DNA from: Archivesica marissinica
Taxonomy: Eukaryota > Mollusca > Bivalvia > Venerida > Vesicomyidae
Reading direction: 5' to 3'
Length of the DNA stretch: 64,000 nucleotides
Assembly: GCA_014843695.1 (NCBI GenBank)
Contig: CM026391.1
Span: 40,899,098-40,963,097, forward strand
Part shown: positions 14,001 to 28,744 of the stretch, in pieces
How the letters are laid out: each line of letters begins with the position of its first letter
Numbering within the stretch: the stretch's first letter is position 1
Program-made: the position numbers and the translations under genes
The notes under the pieces: model-generated
Seen by the model: the letters and a program-made list of their open reading frames with translations, nothing else
What the model was told of the DNA's origin: nothing
The model's database searches: none

Positions 14001-17000
14001 TGATCTGTATCTCTTCTATAGTGTAGCACTGAACATTGTGAGCTGTATCTCTTCTATAGTGTAGCACTGAACATTGTGAGCTGTCTATCTTGTATATTGT
14101 ATCACTGAACATTGTGAGCTGTATCTCTTCTATAGTGTAGCACTGACCATTGTGGGCTGTATCTCTTCTATAGTGTAGCATTGCACATTGTGAGCTGTAT
14201 CTCTTATATAGCGTAGCACTGACCATTGTGAACTGTATCTCTTCTATAGTGTAGCACTGAACATTGCGAGCTGTATCTCTCGTATAGTGTATCACTGATC
14301 ATTGTGGGCTGTATCTCTTCTATAGTGTAGCACTGAACATTGTGGGCTGTATCTCTTCTATAGTGTAGCACTGAACATTGTGAGCTGTAACTCTTGTATA
14401 GTGTAGCACTGAACATTGTGAGCTGTATCTCTTCTATAGTGTAGCACTGAACATCGTGAGCTGTATCTCTTCTATAGTGTAGCACTGAACATTGTGAGCT
14501 GTATCTCTTCTATAGCGTAGCACTGAACATCTTGAGCTGTATCTCTTATATAGCGTAGCACTGAACATTGTGAGCTCTATCTCTTCTATAACGTAGCACT
14601 GAACATTGTTAGCTGTATCTCTTCTATAGCGTAGCACTGAACATCGTGAACTGTATCTATTCCATACCATAGCACTGAACATTGTGGGCTGTATCTCTTC
14701 AATAGTGTAGCACTGAACATTGTGAGCTGTATCCCTTATATACTGTAGCACTGAACATTGTGAGCTGTATCCCTTATATACTGTAGCACTGAACATTGTG
14801 AGCTATATCTCTTCTATAGTGTAGCACTGCACATTGTGAACTGTATCTCCTCTATACTGTAGCACTGAACATTGTGGGCTGTATCTCTTCTATATTGTAG
14901 CACTGAACATTGCGAGCTGTATCTCATCGATAGTGTAGCACTGAACATTGTGAGCTGTATCTCTTCTATACTGTAGCACTGAACATTGTGTGCTGTATCT
15001 CTTCTATAGTGTAGCACTGAACATTGTAGGCTGTATCTCTTCTATTGTGTAGCACTGAACATTGTAAGCTGTATCTCTTCTATACTGTAGCACTGAACAT
15101 TGTGGGCTGTATCTCTTCTATAGCGTAGCACTGGACATTGTGGGCTGTATCTCTTATATAGTGTAGCACTGAACATTGTGAGCTGTATCTCTTGTATAGT
15201 GTAGCACTGAACATTGTGACCTGTATCTCTTCTATATCGTAACACTGAACATTGTGATCTGTATCTCTTCTATAGTGTAGCACTGAACATTGTGAGCTGT
15301 ATCTCTTCTATAGTGTAGCACTGAACATTGCGAGCTGTATATATTGTATATTGTATCACTGAACATTGTGAGCTGTATCTCTTCTATAGTGTAGCACTGA
15401 ACATTGTGGGCTGTATCTCTTCTATAGTGTAGCACTGAACATTGTGAGCTGTATCTCTTATATAGCGTAGCACTGAACATTGTGAGCTGTATCTCATCTA
15501 TAGTGTAGCACTGAACATTGCGAGCTGTATCTCTCCTATAGCGTATCACTGAACATTGTGAGCTGTATCTCTTCTATAGTGTAGCACTGAACATTGTGGG
15601 CTGTATCTCTTATATACTGTAGCACTGAACATTGTGAGCTGTAACTCTTCTATACTGTAGCACTGAACATTGTGAGCTGTATCTCTTCTATAGTGTAGCA
15701 CTGAACATTGTGAGCTGTATCTCTTCTATACCGTAGCACTGAACATTGTTAGCTGTATCTCTTCTATACCGTAGCACTGAACATCGTGAGCTGTATCTCT
15801 TCCATAGCGTAGCACTGAACATTGTGAACTGTATCTCTTCAATAGTGTAGCACTGAACATTGTGAGCTGTATCTCTTCTATAGTGTAGCACTGAACATTG
15901 TGAGCTGTATCTCTTCGATAGTGTAGCACTGAACATGTGAACTGTATCTCTTCTATACTGTAGCACTGAACATTGTTGGCTGTATCTCTTCTATACTGTA
16001 GCACTGAACATTGTGGGCTGTATCTCTTCTAGTAGCACTGAACTTGTGAGTGTATCTTCTATACTATAGCACTGTGTGAGGCTGTATCTTTAACTGTACA
16101 ATGTGGGCTATCTCTTCTATAAAAGCACTGACTTGCTCAGCTGTATCTTCTATAGTGTAGCACTGAACATTGGAGCTGTATCTCATCTATAGTGTAGCAC
16201 TGAACATTGTGAGCTGTATCTCTGTAGCACGAATTGTGGGCTGCTTCTATAGTGTAGCACTGAACATTATGGGCTGTATCTCTTCTATTGTGTAGCACTG
16301 AACATTGTGAGCTGTATCTCTTCTATACTGTAGCACTGAACATTGTGACTGTATCTCTTCTATAGCGTAGCACTGGACATTGTGGGCTGTATCTCTTCTA
16401 TAGTGTAGCACTGAACATTGTGAGCTGTATCTCTTTTATAGTGTAGCACTGAACATTGCGAGCTGTATCTCTCGTATAGTGTAGCACTGATCATTGTGGG
16501 CTGTATCTCTTCTATAGTGTAGCACTGAACATTGTGAGCTGTATCTCTTCTATACTGTAGCACTGACCATTGTGAGTTGTATCTCTTTTATAGTATAGCA
16601 CTGGAAATTGTGGGCTGTATCTCTTCTATACTGTAGCACTGAACATTGTGCGCTGTATCTCTTCTATAATGTAGAACTGAACATTGTGACCTGTATCTCT
16701 TCTATAGTGTAGCACTGAACAGTGTGAGCTGTATCTCATCGATAGTGTAGCACTGCACATTGTGAACTGTATATCTTCTATAGTGTAGCACTGAACATCG
16801 TGAGCTGTATCTGTTCTATAGCGTAGCACTGAACATTGTGAGCTGTATCTCTTCGATAGCGTAGCACTGAACATTGTGAGCTGTATCTCTTCTATAGCGT
16901 AGCACTGAACATCGTGAGCTGTATCTCTTCTATAGCGTAGCACTGAACAGTATGAGCTGTATCTCTTCTATAGTGTAGCACTGAACATTGTGAGCTGTAT

Positions 17001-19752
17001 CTCTTTGATAGTGAAGCACTGAACATTGTGAACTGTATCTCTTCTATAGTGTACCACTGAACATTGTGGGCTGTATCTCTTCTATAGAGTATAACTGAAC
17101 AGTGTGAGCTGTATCTCTTGTATACTGTAGCACTGAACATTGTGAGCTGTATCTCTGCTATACTGTAACACTGAACATTGTTAGCTGTATCTCTTCTATA
17201 GCGTAGCACTGAACATTGTGAACTGTATCTCTTCTATAGCGTAGCACTGAACATTGTAAGCTGTATCTCTTCTATAGCGTAGCACTGAACATCGTGAGCT
17301 GTATCTCTTCTATAGCGTAGCACTGAACATTGTGAGCTGTATCTCTTCTATAGTGTAGCACTGAACATCGTGAGCTGTATCTCTTCCATAGCGTAGCACT
17401 GAACATTGTGAGCTGTATCTCTTCAATAGTGTAGCACTAAACATTGTGAGCTGTATCTCTTCTATAGTGTAGCACTGAACATTATGAGCTATATCTCTTC
17501 TATAGTGTAGCACTGCATATTGTGAACTGTATCTCTTCTATACTGTAGCACTGAACATTGTGGGCTGTATCTCTTCTATAAAGTAGCACTGAACTTTGTG
17601 AGCTGTATCTCTTTGATAGTGTAACACTGAACATTGTGAGCTGTATCTCTTCTATAGCGTAGCACTGAACAGTGTGAGCTGTATCTCTTCTATAGAGTAG
17701 CACTGAACATCGTGAGCTGTATCTCTTCTATAGCGTAGCACTGCACATTGTGAGCTGTATCTCTTCTATAATGTAGCACTGAACATTGTGAGCTGTATCT
17801 CTTCGATAGTGTATCACTGAACATTGTGAACTGTATCTCTTCTATACTGTAGCACTGAATATTGTGGGCTGTATCTCTTGTATACTGTAGCACTGAACAT
17901 TGTGGGCTGTATCTCTTATATACTGTAGCACTGAACATTGTGAGCTGTATCTCTTCTATACTGTAGCACTGAACATTGTGAGTTGTATCTCTTCTATAGT
18001 ATAGCACTGGAAATTGTGGGCTGTATCTCTTCTATACTGTAGCACTGAACATTGTGCGCTGTATCTCTTCTATAGTGTAGAACTGAACATTGTGACCTGT
18101 ATCTCTTCTATAGTGTAGCACTGAACAGTGTGAGCTGTATCTCATCGATAGTGTATCACTGAACATTGTGAACTGTATCTCTTCTATACTGTAGCACTGA
18201 ACATTGTGGGCTGTATCTCTTCTATACTGTAGCACTGAACATTGTGGGCTGTATCTCTTATATACTGTAGCACTGAACATTGTGAGCTGTATCTCTTCTA
18301 TACTGTAGCACTGAACATTGTGAGTGTATCTCTTCTATATAGCACTGGACATGTGGCTGTATCTCTTCTATACTGTAGCACTGAACATTGTGCGCTGTAT
18401 CTCTCATAGGTAGAACTGAACATGTGACCTATCTCTTCTATAGTGAGCACTGAACATGTGACTGTATCTCATCATAGTGTAGCACTGAACATTGTGAGCT
18501 GTATCTCTTCTATACTGTAGCACTGAACATTGTGAGCTGTATCTCTTCTATAGTGTAGCACTGAACATTGTGAGCTGTATCTCTTCTATAGTGTAGCACT
18601 GAACATTGTGAGCTGTATCTCTTCTATACTGTAGCACTGAACATTGTGAGCTGTATCTCTTCTATACCGTAGCACTGGACATTGTGAGCTGTATCTCTTC
18701 TATAGTGTAGCACTGAACATTGTGAGCTGTATCTCTTCGATAGTGTAGCACTGAACATTGTGAACTGTATCTCTTCTATAGTGCAGCACTGAACATTGTT
18801 GACTGTATCTCTTCCATAGTGTAGCACTGAACATTGTGAGCTGTATCTCTTCTATACTGTAGCACTAACATTGTGAGCTGTATCTCTTCAATACTGTAGC
18901 ACTGAACATTGTGAGCTGTATCTCTTCTATAGAGTAGCAATGGACATTGTGAGCTGTATCTCTTCTATAGTGTAGCACTGAACATTGTGAGCTGTATCTC
19001 TTCTATACGTAGACTGCACATTGTAACTGTATCTCATTATACTGTAGCACTGAAATTGTGAGCTTATCTTTCTATACTGTAGCACTGACATTGTGAGCTG
19101 TATCTCTTCATAGTGTAGCACTGAACATGTGACTGTATCTCTTCTATATGTAGCACTGAACATTGTGAGATGCATCTGTTCTATAGTGTAGCATTGAACA
19201 TTGTGAGCTGTATCTCTTCTATAGTGTAGCACTGAACATTGTGAGCTGTATCTCTTCTATACTGTAGTACTGAACATTGTGAGCTGTATCTCTTCTATAC
19301 TGTAGCGCTGAATATTGTGAGCTGTATCTCTTCTATAGAGTAGCACTGGACATTGTGAACTGTATCTCTTCTATAGTGTAGCATTGAACATTGTGAGCTA
19401 TATCTCTTCTATAGTGTAGCACTGAACAGTGTTAGCTGTATCTCTTCAATAGTGTAATACTGAACAGTGTGAGCTGTATCTCTTCTATACTGTAGCACTG
19501 AACATTGTGAGCTGTATCTCTTCGATAGTGTAGCTCTGAACATTGTGAGCTGTATCTCTTCGATAGTGTAGCACTGGACATTGTGAGCTGTATCTCTTCT
19601 ATACTGTAGCACTGAACATTGTGAGCTGTATCTCTTCTATACTGTAGCGCTGAATATTGTGAGCTGTATCTCTTCTATAGAGTAGCACTGGACATTGTGA
19701 GCTGTATCTTTTCTATAGTGTAGCACTGAACATTGTGGACTGTATCTCTTCC

Positions 19753-20563
19753 GTAGTGTAGCACTGAACAGTGTTAGCTGTATCTCTTCAATAGTGTAAT
19801 ACTGAACAGTGTGAGCTGTATCTCTTCTATACTGTAGCACTGAACATTGTGAGCTGTATCTCTTCGATAGTGTAGCTCTGAACATTGTGAGCTGTATCTC
19901 TTCGATAGTGTAGCACTGGACATTGTGAGCTGTATCTCTTCTATACTGTAGCACTGAACATTGTGAGCTGTATCTCTTCTATACTGTAGCGCTGAATATT
20001 GTGAGCTGTATCTCTTCTATAGAGTAGCACTGGACATTGTGAGCTGTATCTTTTCTATAGTGTAGCACTGAACATTGTGAGCTGTATCTCTTCTCTAGCG
20101 TAGCACTGAACATTGTGAGCTGTATCTCTTCTATACTGTAGTGCTGAACATTGTGAGCTGTATTTCTTGTATACTGTAGCACTGAATATTGTGAGCTGTA
20201 TTTCTTCTATACTGTAGCACTGAACATTGTGAGCTGTATCTCTTCTATAGAGTAGCACTGGACATTGTGAGCTGTATCTCTTCTATAGTGTAGTACTGAA
20301 CATTGTGAGCTGTTTCACTTCTCTAGCGTAGCACTGAACATTGTGAGCTGTATCTCTTCTATACTGTAGTACTGAACATTGTGAGCTGTATCTCTTGTAT
20401 ACGGTAGCACTGAACATTGTGAGCTGTATCTCTTCTATACTGTAGCGCTGAACAGTGTGAGCTGTATCTCTTCTATACTGTAGCACTGAACTTTGTGAGC
20501 TGTATCTCTTCGATAGTGTAGCTCTGAACATTGTGAGCTGTATCTCTTCGATAGTGTAGCACT
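19753..20563 (+). repeat. ~0.8-kb higher-order block, first copy (second at 22453-23263)
   Basis: This block of about 21 monomers recurs 2700 bp downstream with no difference seen in the rows compared, including rare variants such as ATACGGTAGC and CTGTTTCACTTCTCTAGCG. 2700 is not a multiple of 38, because the intervening DNA contains indel-bearing monomers. Confidence 0.8.
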
Positions 20564-22452
20564 GAACATTGTGAACTGTATCTTTTCTATAGTGTAGCAC
20601 TGAACATTGTGGACTGTATCTCTTCCGTAGTGTAGCACTGAACATTGTGAGCTGTATCTCTTCTATAGTGTAATACTGAACTTTGTGAGCTGTATCTCTT
20701 CTATACTGTAGCACTGAACATTGTGAGCTGTATCTCTTCGATAGTGTAGCTCTGAACATTGTGAGCTGTATCTCTTCGAAAGTGTAGCACTGGACATTGT
20801 GAGCTGTATCTCTTCTATACTGTAGCACTGAATTTGTGAGCTGTATTTCTTCTATACTGTAGCACTGAACATTGTGAGCTGTATCTCTTCTATAGAGTAG
20901 CACTGGACATTGTGAGCTGTATCTCTTCTATAGTGTAGTACTGAACATTGTGAGCTGTATCACTTCGCTAGCGTAGCACTGAACAGTGTGAGCTGTATCT
21001 CTTCTATACTGTAGTACTGAACATTGTGAGCTGTATCTCTTGTATACTGTAGCACTGAACATTGTGAGCTGTATCTCTTCTATACTGTAGCGCTGAACAG
21101 TGTGAGCTGTATCTCTTCTATACTGTAGCACTGAACCTTGTGAGCTGTATCTCTTCGATAGTGTAGCTCTGAACATTGTGAGCTGTATCTCTTCGATAGT
21201 GTAGCACTGGACATTGTGAGCTGTATCTCTTCTATACTGTAGCACTGAACATTGTGAGCTGTATTTCTTCTATACTGTAGCACTGCACATTGTGAGCTGT
21301 ATCTCTTCTATAGTGTAGCACTGAACATTGTGAACTGTATCTCTTCTATACTGTAGGACTGAATATTGTGAGCTGTATCTCTTCTCTACTGTAGCGCTGA
21401 ATATTGTGAGCTGTATCTCTTCTATAGAGTAGCACTGGACATTGTGAGCTGTATTTCTTCTATAGTGTAGTAGCACTGAACATTGTGAGCTGTATCTCTT
21501 CTATACTGTAGCCCTGAATATTGTGAGCTGTATCTCTTCTATACTGTAGTACTGCACATTGTAAGCTGTATCTCTTGTATACTGTAGCACTGAATATTGA
21601 GAGCTGTATCTGTTCTATACTGTAGCACTGGACATTGTGAGCTGTATCTCTTCTATAGTGTAGCACTGAACATTGTGAGCTGTATCTCTTCTATAGTGTA
21701 GCACTGAACATTGTGAGCTGTATCTCTTCTATAGTGTAGCACTGAACATTGTGAGATGAATCTGTTCTATAGTGTAGCATTGAACATTGTGAGCTGTATC
21801 TCTTCTATACTGTAGCACTGAACATTGTGAGCTGTATCTCTTCTATACTGTAGCACTGAACATTGTGAGCTGTATCTCTTTTATAATGTAGCGCTGAATA
21901 TTGTGAGCTGTATCTCTTCCATAGAGTAGCACTGGACATTGTGAACTGTATCTCTTCTATAGTGTAGCACTGAACATTGTGAGCTATATCTCTTCTATAG
22001 TGTAGCACTATATATTGTGAGCTGTATCTCTTCGATAGTGTAGCACTGAACATTGTGAACTGTATCTCTTTTATACTGTAGCACTGAACAGTGTTGGCTG
22101 TATCTCTTCTATAGCGTAGCACTGAACATTTTGAGCTGTATCTTTCCGATAGCGTAGCACTGAACATTGTGAGCTGTATCTCTTCTATAGTGTAGCACTG
22201 AACATTGTGAGCTGTATCCCTTCTATACTGTAGCTCTGAACATTGTGAGCTGTATCTCTTCTATAGAGTAGCACTGGAAATTGTGAGCTGTATCTCTTCT
22301 ATACCGTAGCACTGAACATTGTGAGCTGTATCTCTTCTATACTGTAGCACTGAACATTGTGAGCTGTATCTCTTCTATAGAGTAGCACTGAACATTGTGA
22401 ACTGTATCTCTTCTATAGTGTAGCACTGAACATTGTGGACTGTATCTCTTCC

Positions 22453-23263
22453 ATAGTGTAGCACTGAACAGTGTTAGCTGTATCTCTTCAATAGTGTAAT
22501 ACTGAACAGTGTGAGCTGTATCTCTTCTATACTGTAGCACTGAACATTGTGAGCTGTATCTCTTCGATAGTGTAGCTCTGAACATTGTGAGCTGTATCTC
22601 TTCGATAGTGTAGCACTGGACATTGTGAGCTGTATCTCTTCTATACTGTAGCACTGAACATTGTGAGCTGTATCTCTTCTATACTGTAGCGCTGAATATT
22701 GTGAGCTGTATCTCTTCTATAGAGTAGCACTGGACATTGTGAGCTGTATCTTTTCTATAGTGTAGCACTGAACATTGTGAGCTGTATCTCTTCTCTAGCG
22801 TAGCACTGAACATTGTGAGCTGTATCTCTTCTATACTGTAGTGCTGAACATTGTGAGCTGTATTTCTTGTATACTGTAGCACTGAATATTGTGAGCTGTA
22901 TTTCTTCTATACTGTAGCACTGAACATTGTGAGCTGTATCTCTTCTATAGAGTAGCACTGGACATTGTGAGCTGTATCTCTTCTATAGTGTAGTACTGAA
23001 CATTGTGAGCTGTTTCACTTCTCTAGCGTAGCACTGAACATTGTGAGCTGTATCTCTTCTATACTGTAGTACTGAACATTGTGAGCTGTATCTCTTGTAT
23101 ACGGTAGCACTGAACATTGTGAGCTGTATCTCTTCTATACTGTAGCGCTGAACAGTGTGAGCTGTATCTCTTCTATACTGTAGCACTGAACTTTGTGAGC
23201 TGTATCTCTTCGATAGTGTAGCTCTGAACATTGTGAGCTGTATCTCTTCGATAGTGTAGCACT
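22453..23263 (+). repeat. ~0.8-kb higher-order block, second copy
   Basis: Matches 19753-20563 at a constant 2700-bp offset. It ends where GCACTGGACATTGTGAG replaces GCACTGAACATTGTGAA. Confidence 0.8.
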
Positions 23264-25170
23264 GGACATTGTGAGCTGTATCTCTTCTATACTGTAGCAC
23301 TGAACATTGTGAGCTGTATTTCCTCTATACTGTAGCACTGAACATTGTGAGCTGTATCTCTTTTATTGAGTAGCACTGGATATTGTGAGCTGTATCTCTT
23401 CTATAGCGTAGCACTGAACAGTGTGAGCTGCATCTCTTCTATAGTGTAGCACTGAACATTGTGAGCTGTATCTCTTCGCTAGTGTAGCACTGAACATTGT
23501 GAACTGTATCTCTTCTATAGTGTAGCACTGAACATTGTGGACTGTATCTCTTCCATAGTGTAGCACTGAACATTGTGAGCTGTATCTCTTCTATAGTGTA
23601 ATACTGAACAGTGTGAGCTGTATCTCTTCTATACTGTAGCACTGAACATTGTGAGCTGTATCTCTTCGATAGTGTAGCTCTGAACATTGTGAGCTGTATC
23701 TCTTCGATAGTGTAGCACTGGACATTGTGAGCTGTATCTCTTCTATACTGTAGCACTGAATATTGTGAGCTGTATTTCTTCTATACTGTAGCACTGAACA
23801 TTGTGAGCTGTATCTCTTCTATAGAGTAGCACTGGACATTGTGAGATGTATCTCTTCTATAGTGTAGTACTGAACATTGTGATCTGTATCACTTCTCTAG
23901 CGTAGCACTGAACATTGTGAGCTGTATCTCTTCTATACTGTAGTACTGAACATTGTGAGCTGTATCTCTTTTATACTGTAGCACTGAACATTGTGAGCTG
24001 TATCTCTTCTATACTGTAGCGCTGAACATTGTGAGCTGTATCTCTTCTATACTGTAGCACTGAACTTTGTGAGCTGTATCTCTTCGATAGTGTAGCTCTG
24101 AACATTGTGAGCTGTATCTCTTCGATAGTGTAGCACTGGACATTGTGAGCTGTATCTCTTCTATAGTGTAGTACTGAACATTGTGAGCTGTATCACTTCT
24201 CTAGCGTAGCACTGAACATTGTGAGCTGTATCTCTTCTACACTGTAGTACTGAACATTGTGAGCTGTATCTCTTGTATACTGTAGCACTGAACATTGTGA
24301 CCTGTATCTCTTCTATACTGTAGCGCTGAACAGTGTGAGCTGTATCTCTTCTATACTGTAGCACTGAACTTTGTGAGCTGTATCTCTTCGATAATGTAGC
24401 TCTGAACATTGTGAGCTGTATCTCTTCGATAGTGTAGCACTGGACATTTTGAGCTGTATCTCTTCTATACTGTAGCACTGAACATTGTGAGCTGTATTTC
24501 TTCTATACTGTAGCACTGATCATTGTGAGCTGTATCTCTTCTATACTGTAGTACTGAATATTGTGAGCTGTATCTCTTCTATACTGTAGTACTGCACATT
24601 GTAAGCTGTATCTCTTGTATACTGTAGCACTGAATATTGTGAGCTGTATCTGTTCTATACTGTAGCACTGGACATTGTGAGCTGTATCTCTTCTATAGTG
24701 TAGCACTGAACATTGTGAGCTGTATCTCTTCTATAGTGTAGCACTGAACATTGTGAGCTGTATCTCTTCTATAGTGTAGCACTGAACATTGTGAGATGCA
24801 TCTGTTCTATAGTGTAGCATTGAACATTGTGAGCTGTATCTCTTCTATAGTGTAGCACTGAACATTGTGAGCTATATCTCTTCTATAGTGTAGCACTGCA
24901 TATTGTGAGCTGTATCTCTTCGATAGTGTAGCACTGAACATTGTGAACTGTATCTCTTTTATACTTTAGCACTGAACATTGTTGGCTGTATCTCTTCTAC
25001 AGCGTAGCACTGAACATTGTGAGCTCTATCTCTCCGATAGCGTAGCACTGAACATTGTGAGCTGTATCTCTTCTATAGCGTAGCACTGAACATTGTGAGC
25101 TGTATCTCTTCTATACTGTAGCGCTGAATATTGTGAGCTGTATCTCTTCTATAGAGTAGCACTGGACATT

Positions 25171-27928
25171 GTGAGCTGTATCTCTTCTATAGCGTAGCAC
25201 TGAACTGTGTGAGCTGTATCTCTTCTATAGTGTAGCACTGAACATTGTAAGCTGTATCTCTTCGATAGTGTAGCACTGAACATTGTGAACTGTATCTCTT
25301 CTATAGTGTAGCACTGAACATTGTGGACTGTATCTCTTCCATAGTGTAGCACTGAACATTGTGAGCTGTATCTCTTCTATAGTGTAATACTGAACAGTGT
25401 GAGCTGTATCTCTTCTATACTGTAGCACTGAACATTGCGAGCTGTATCTCTTCGATAGTGTAGCTCTGAACATTGTGAGCTGTATCTCTTCGATAGTGTA
25501 GCACTGGACATTGTGAGCTGTATCTCTTCTATACTGTAGCACTGAACATTGTGAGCTGTATCTCTTCTATACTGTAGCGCTGAATATTGTGAGCTGTATC
25601 TCTTCTATAGAGTAGCACTGGACATTGTGAGCTGTATCTCTTCTATAGTGTAGCACTGAACATTGTGAGCTGTATCTCGTCTCTAGCGTAGCACTGAACA
25701 TTGTGAGCTGTATCTCTTCTATACTGTAGTACTGAACATTCTGAGCTGTATTTCTTGTATACTGAAGCTCTGAACATTGTGAGCTGTATTTCTTCTATAC
25801 TGTAGCACTGAACATTGTGAGCTGTATCTCTTCTATAGAGTAGCACTGGACATTGTGAGCTATATCTCTTCTATAGTGTAGTACTGAACATTGTGAGCTG
25901 TATCACTTCTCTAGTGTAGCACTGAACATTGTGAGCTGTATCTCTTCTATACTGTAGTACTGAACATTGTGAGCTGTATCTCTTGTATACTGTAGCACTG
26001 AACATTGTGAGCTGTATCTCTTCTATACTGTAGCGCTGAACAGTGTGAGCTGTATCTCTTCTATACTGTAGCACTGAACTTTGTGAGCTGTATCTCTTCG
26101 ATAGTGTAGCTATGAACATTGTGAGCTGTATCTCTTCGATAGTGTAGCACTGGACATTGTGAGCTGTATCTCTTCTATACTGTAGCACTGAACATTGTGA
26201 GCTGTATTTCTTCTATACTGTAGCACTGAACATTGTGAGCTGTATCTCTTCTATACTGTAGCGCTGAATGTTGTGAGCTGTATCTCTTTTATAGAGTAGC
26301 ACTGGACATTGTGAGCTGTATCTCTTCTATTGTGTAGCACTGAACATTGTGAGCTGTATCTCTTCTCTAGCGTAGCTCTGAACATTGTGAGCTGTATCTC
26401 TTCTATACTGTAGTACTGTACATTGTGAGCTGTATCTCTTGTATACTGTAGCTCTGAACATTGTGAGCTGTATTTCTTCTATACTGTAGCACTGAACATT
26501 GTGAGCTGTATCTCTTCTATACTGTAGCGCTGAATATTGTGAGCTGTATCTCTTCTATAGCGTAGCACTGAACTGTGTGAGCTGTATCTCTTCTATAGTG
26601 TAGCACTGAACATTGTAAGCTGTATCTCTTCGATAGTGTAGCACTGAACATTGTGAACTGTATCTCTTCTATAGTGTAGCACTGAACATTGTGGACTGTA
26701 TCTCTTCCATAGTGTAGCACTGAACATTGTGAGCTGTATCTCTTCTATAGTGTAATACTGAACAGTGTGAGCTGTATCTCTTCTATACTGTAGCACTGAA
26801 CATTGCGAGCTGTATCTCTTCGATAGTGTAGCTCTGAACATTGTGAGCTGTATCTCTTCGATAGTGTAGCACTGGACATTGTGAGCTGTATCTCTTCTAT
26901 ACTGTAGCACTGAACATTGTGAGCTGTATCTCTTCTATACTGTAGCGCTGAATATTGTGAGCTGTATCTCTTCTATAGAGTAGCACTGGACATTGTGAGC
27001 TGTATCTCTTCTATAGTGTAGCACTGAACATTGTGAGCTGTATCTCGTCTCTAGCGTAGCACTGAACATTGTGAGCTGTATCTCTTCTATACTGTAGTAC
27101 TGAACATTCTGAGCTGTATTTCTTGTATACTGAAGCTCTGAACATTGTGAGCTGTATTTCTTCTATACTGTAGCACTGAACATTGTGAGCTGTATCTCTT
27201 CTATAGAGTAGCACTGGACATTGTGAGCTATATCTCTTCTATAGTGTAGTACTGAACATTGTGAGCTGTATCACTTCTCTAGTGTAGCACTGAACATTGT
27301 GAGCTGTATCTCTTCTATACTGTAGTACTGAACATTGTGAGCTGTATCTCTTGTATACTGTAGCACTGAACATTGTGAGCTGTATCTCTTCTATACTGTA
27401 GCGCTGAACAGTGTGAGCTGTATCTCTTCTATACTGTAGCACTGAACTTTGTGAGCTGTATCTCTTCGATAGTGTAGCTATGAACATTGTGAGCTGTATC
27501 TCTTCGATAGTGTAGCACTGGACATTGTGAGCTGTATCTCTTCTATACTGTAGCACTGAACATTGTGAGCTGTATTTCTTCTATACTGTAGCACTGAACA
27601 TTGTGAGCTGTATCTCTTCTATACTGTAGCGCTGAATGTTGTGAGCTGTATCTCTTTTATAGAGTAGCACTGGACATTGTGAGCTGTATCTCTTCTATTG
27701 TGTAGCACTGAACATTGTGAGCTGTATCTCTTCTCTAGCGTAGCTCTGAACATTGTGAGCTGTATCTCTTCTATACTGTAGTACTGTACATTGTGAGCTG
27801 TATCTCTTGTATACTGTAGCTCTGAACATTGTGAGCTGTATTTCTTCTATACTGTAGCACTGAACATTGTGAGCTGTATCTCTTCTATACTGTAGCGCTG
27901 AATATTGTGAGCTGTATCTCTTCTATAG
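25171..27928 (+). repeat. 1368-bp (36-monomer) tandem higher-order duplication
   Basis: Two adjacent near-identical blocks, about 25171-26538 and 26539-27906, repeat with an exact 1368-bp offset, which is 36 times 38 bp. Rare variants such as GCTGAATGTTGTG, CTATTGTGTAG and TGTATCTCGTCTCTAG are all carried in register. Similarity continues to about 27928 and then breaks at AGCACTTGATATT. Confidence 0.88.
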
Positions 27929-28744
27929 AGTAGCACTTGATATTGTGAGCTGTATCTCTTCTATAGTGTAGCACTGAACATTGTGAGCTGTATCTCTTCT
28001 CTAGCGTAGCACTGAACATTGTGAGCTGTATCTCTTCTATACTGTAGTACTGAACATTGTGAGCTGTATCTCTTGTATACTGTAGCACTGAACATTGTGA
28101 GCTGTATCTCTTCTATACTGTAGCGCTGAATATTGTGAGCTGTATCTGTTCTATAGTGTAGCACTGGACATTGTGAGCTGTATCTCATCTATAGTGTAGC
28201 ACTGAACATTGTGAGCTGTATCTCTTCTATAGTGTAGCACTGAACATTGTGAGCTGTATCTCTTCTATAGTGTAGCACTGAACATTGTGATATGCATCTG
28301 TTCTATAGTGTAGCACTGAACATTGTGAACTGTATCTCTTCTATAGTGTAGCACTGAACATTGTGAGCTGTATCTCTTCTATACTGTAGCCCTGAATATT
28401 GTGAGCTGTATCTCTTCTATACTGTAGTACTGCACATTGTAAGCTGTATCTCTTGTATACTGTAGCACTGAATATTGTGAGCTGTATCTGTTCTATACTG
28501 TAGCATTGGACATTGTGAGCTGTATCTCTTCTATAGTGTAGCACTGAACATTGTGAGCTGTATCTCTTCTATAGTGTAGCACTGAACATTGTGAGATGCA
28601 TCTGTTATATAGTGTAGCACTGAACATTGTGAGCTGTATCTCTTCTATAGTGTAGCACTGAACATTGTGAGATGCCTCTGTTCTATAGTGTAACACTGGA
28701 CATTGTGAGCTGTATCTCTTCTATAGTGTAGCACTGAACATTGT

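Larger units (their letters stand above)
14001..28744. repeat. 38-bp satellite array
   Basis: About 390 head-to-tail copies of a 38-bp monomer built on GAGCTGTATCTCTTCTATA followed by GTGTAGCACTGAACATTGT. Frequent variants are CTATACTGTAG, CGATAGTGTAG, AGAGTAGCACTGG and TAGCGCTGAATATT. Because 38 is not a multiple of three and the monomer lacks stops on the minus strand, open frames of 67-206 codons arise that cycle through three peptides per 114 bp (LHYRRDTAHNVQ, CYTIEEIQLTMFS, ATLYKRYSSQCSV). I treat these as non-coding. The array starts at the gap and ends abruptly against the GC-rich array. Confidence 0.97.

Noticed and set aside
12953..14295. Open frames of 339-433 codons across the N run
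   Set aside because: They consist almost wholly of unknown residues from the assembly gap.
14001..28744. Dozens of minus-strand open frames (67-206 codons) with MLxYRRDTAHNVQCY… repeats
   Set aside because: They follow from a stop-poor 38-bp monomer read in rotating frames, overlap each other, and have no domain or gene context.
1..28744. Possible CRISPR arrays (29-bp and 38-bp repeats have CRISPR-like length)
   Set aside because: Repeats are directly adjacent with no unique spacers, there are no cas genes, and the surroundings are eukaryotic.
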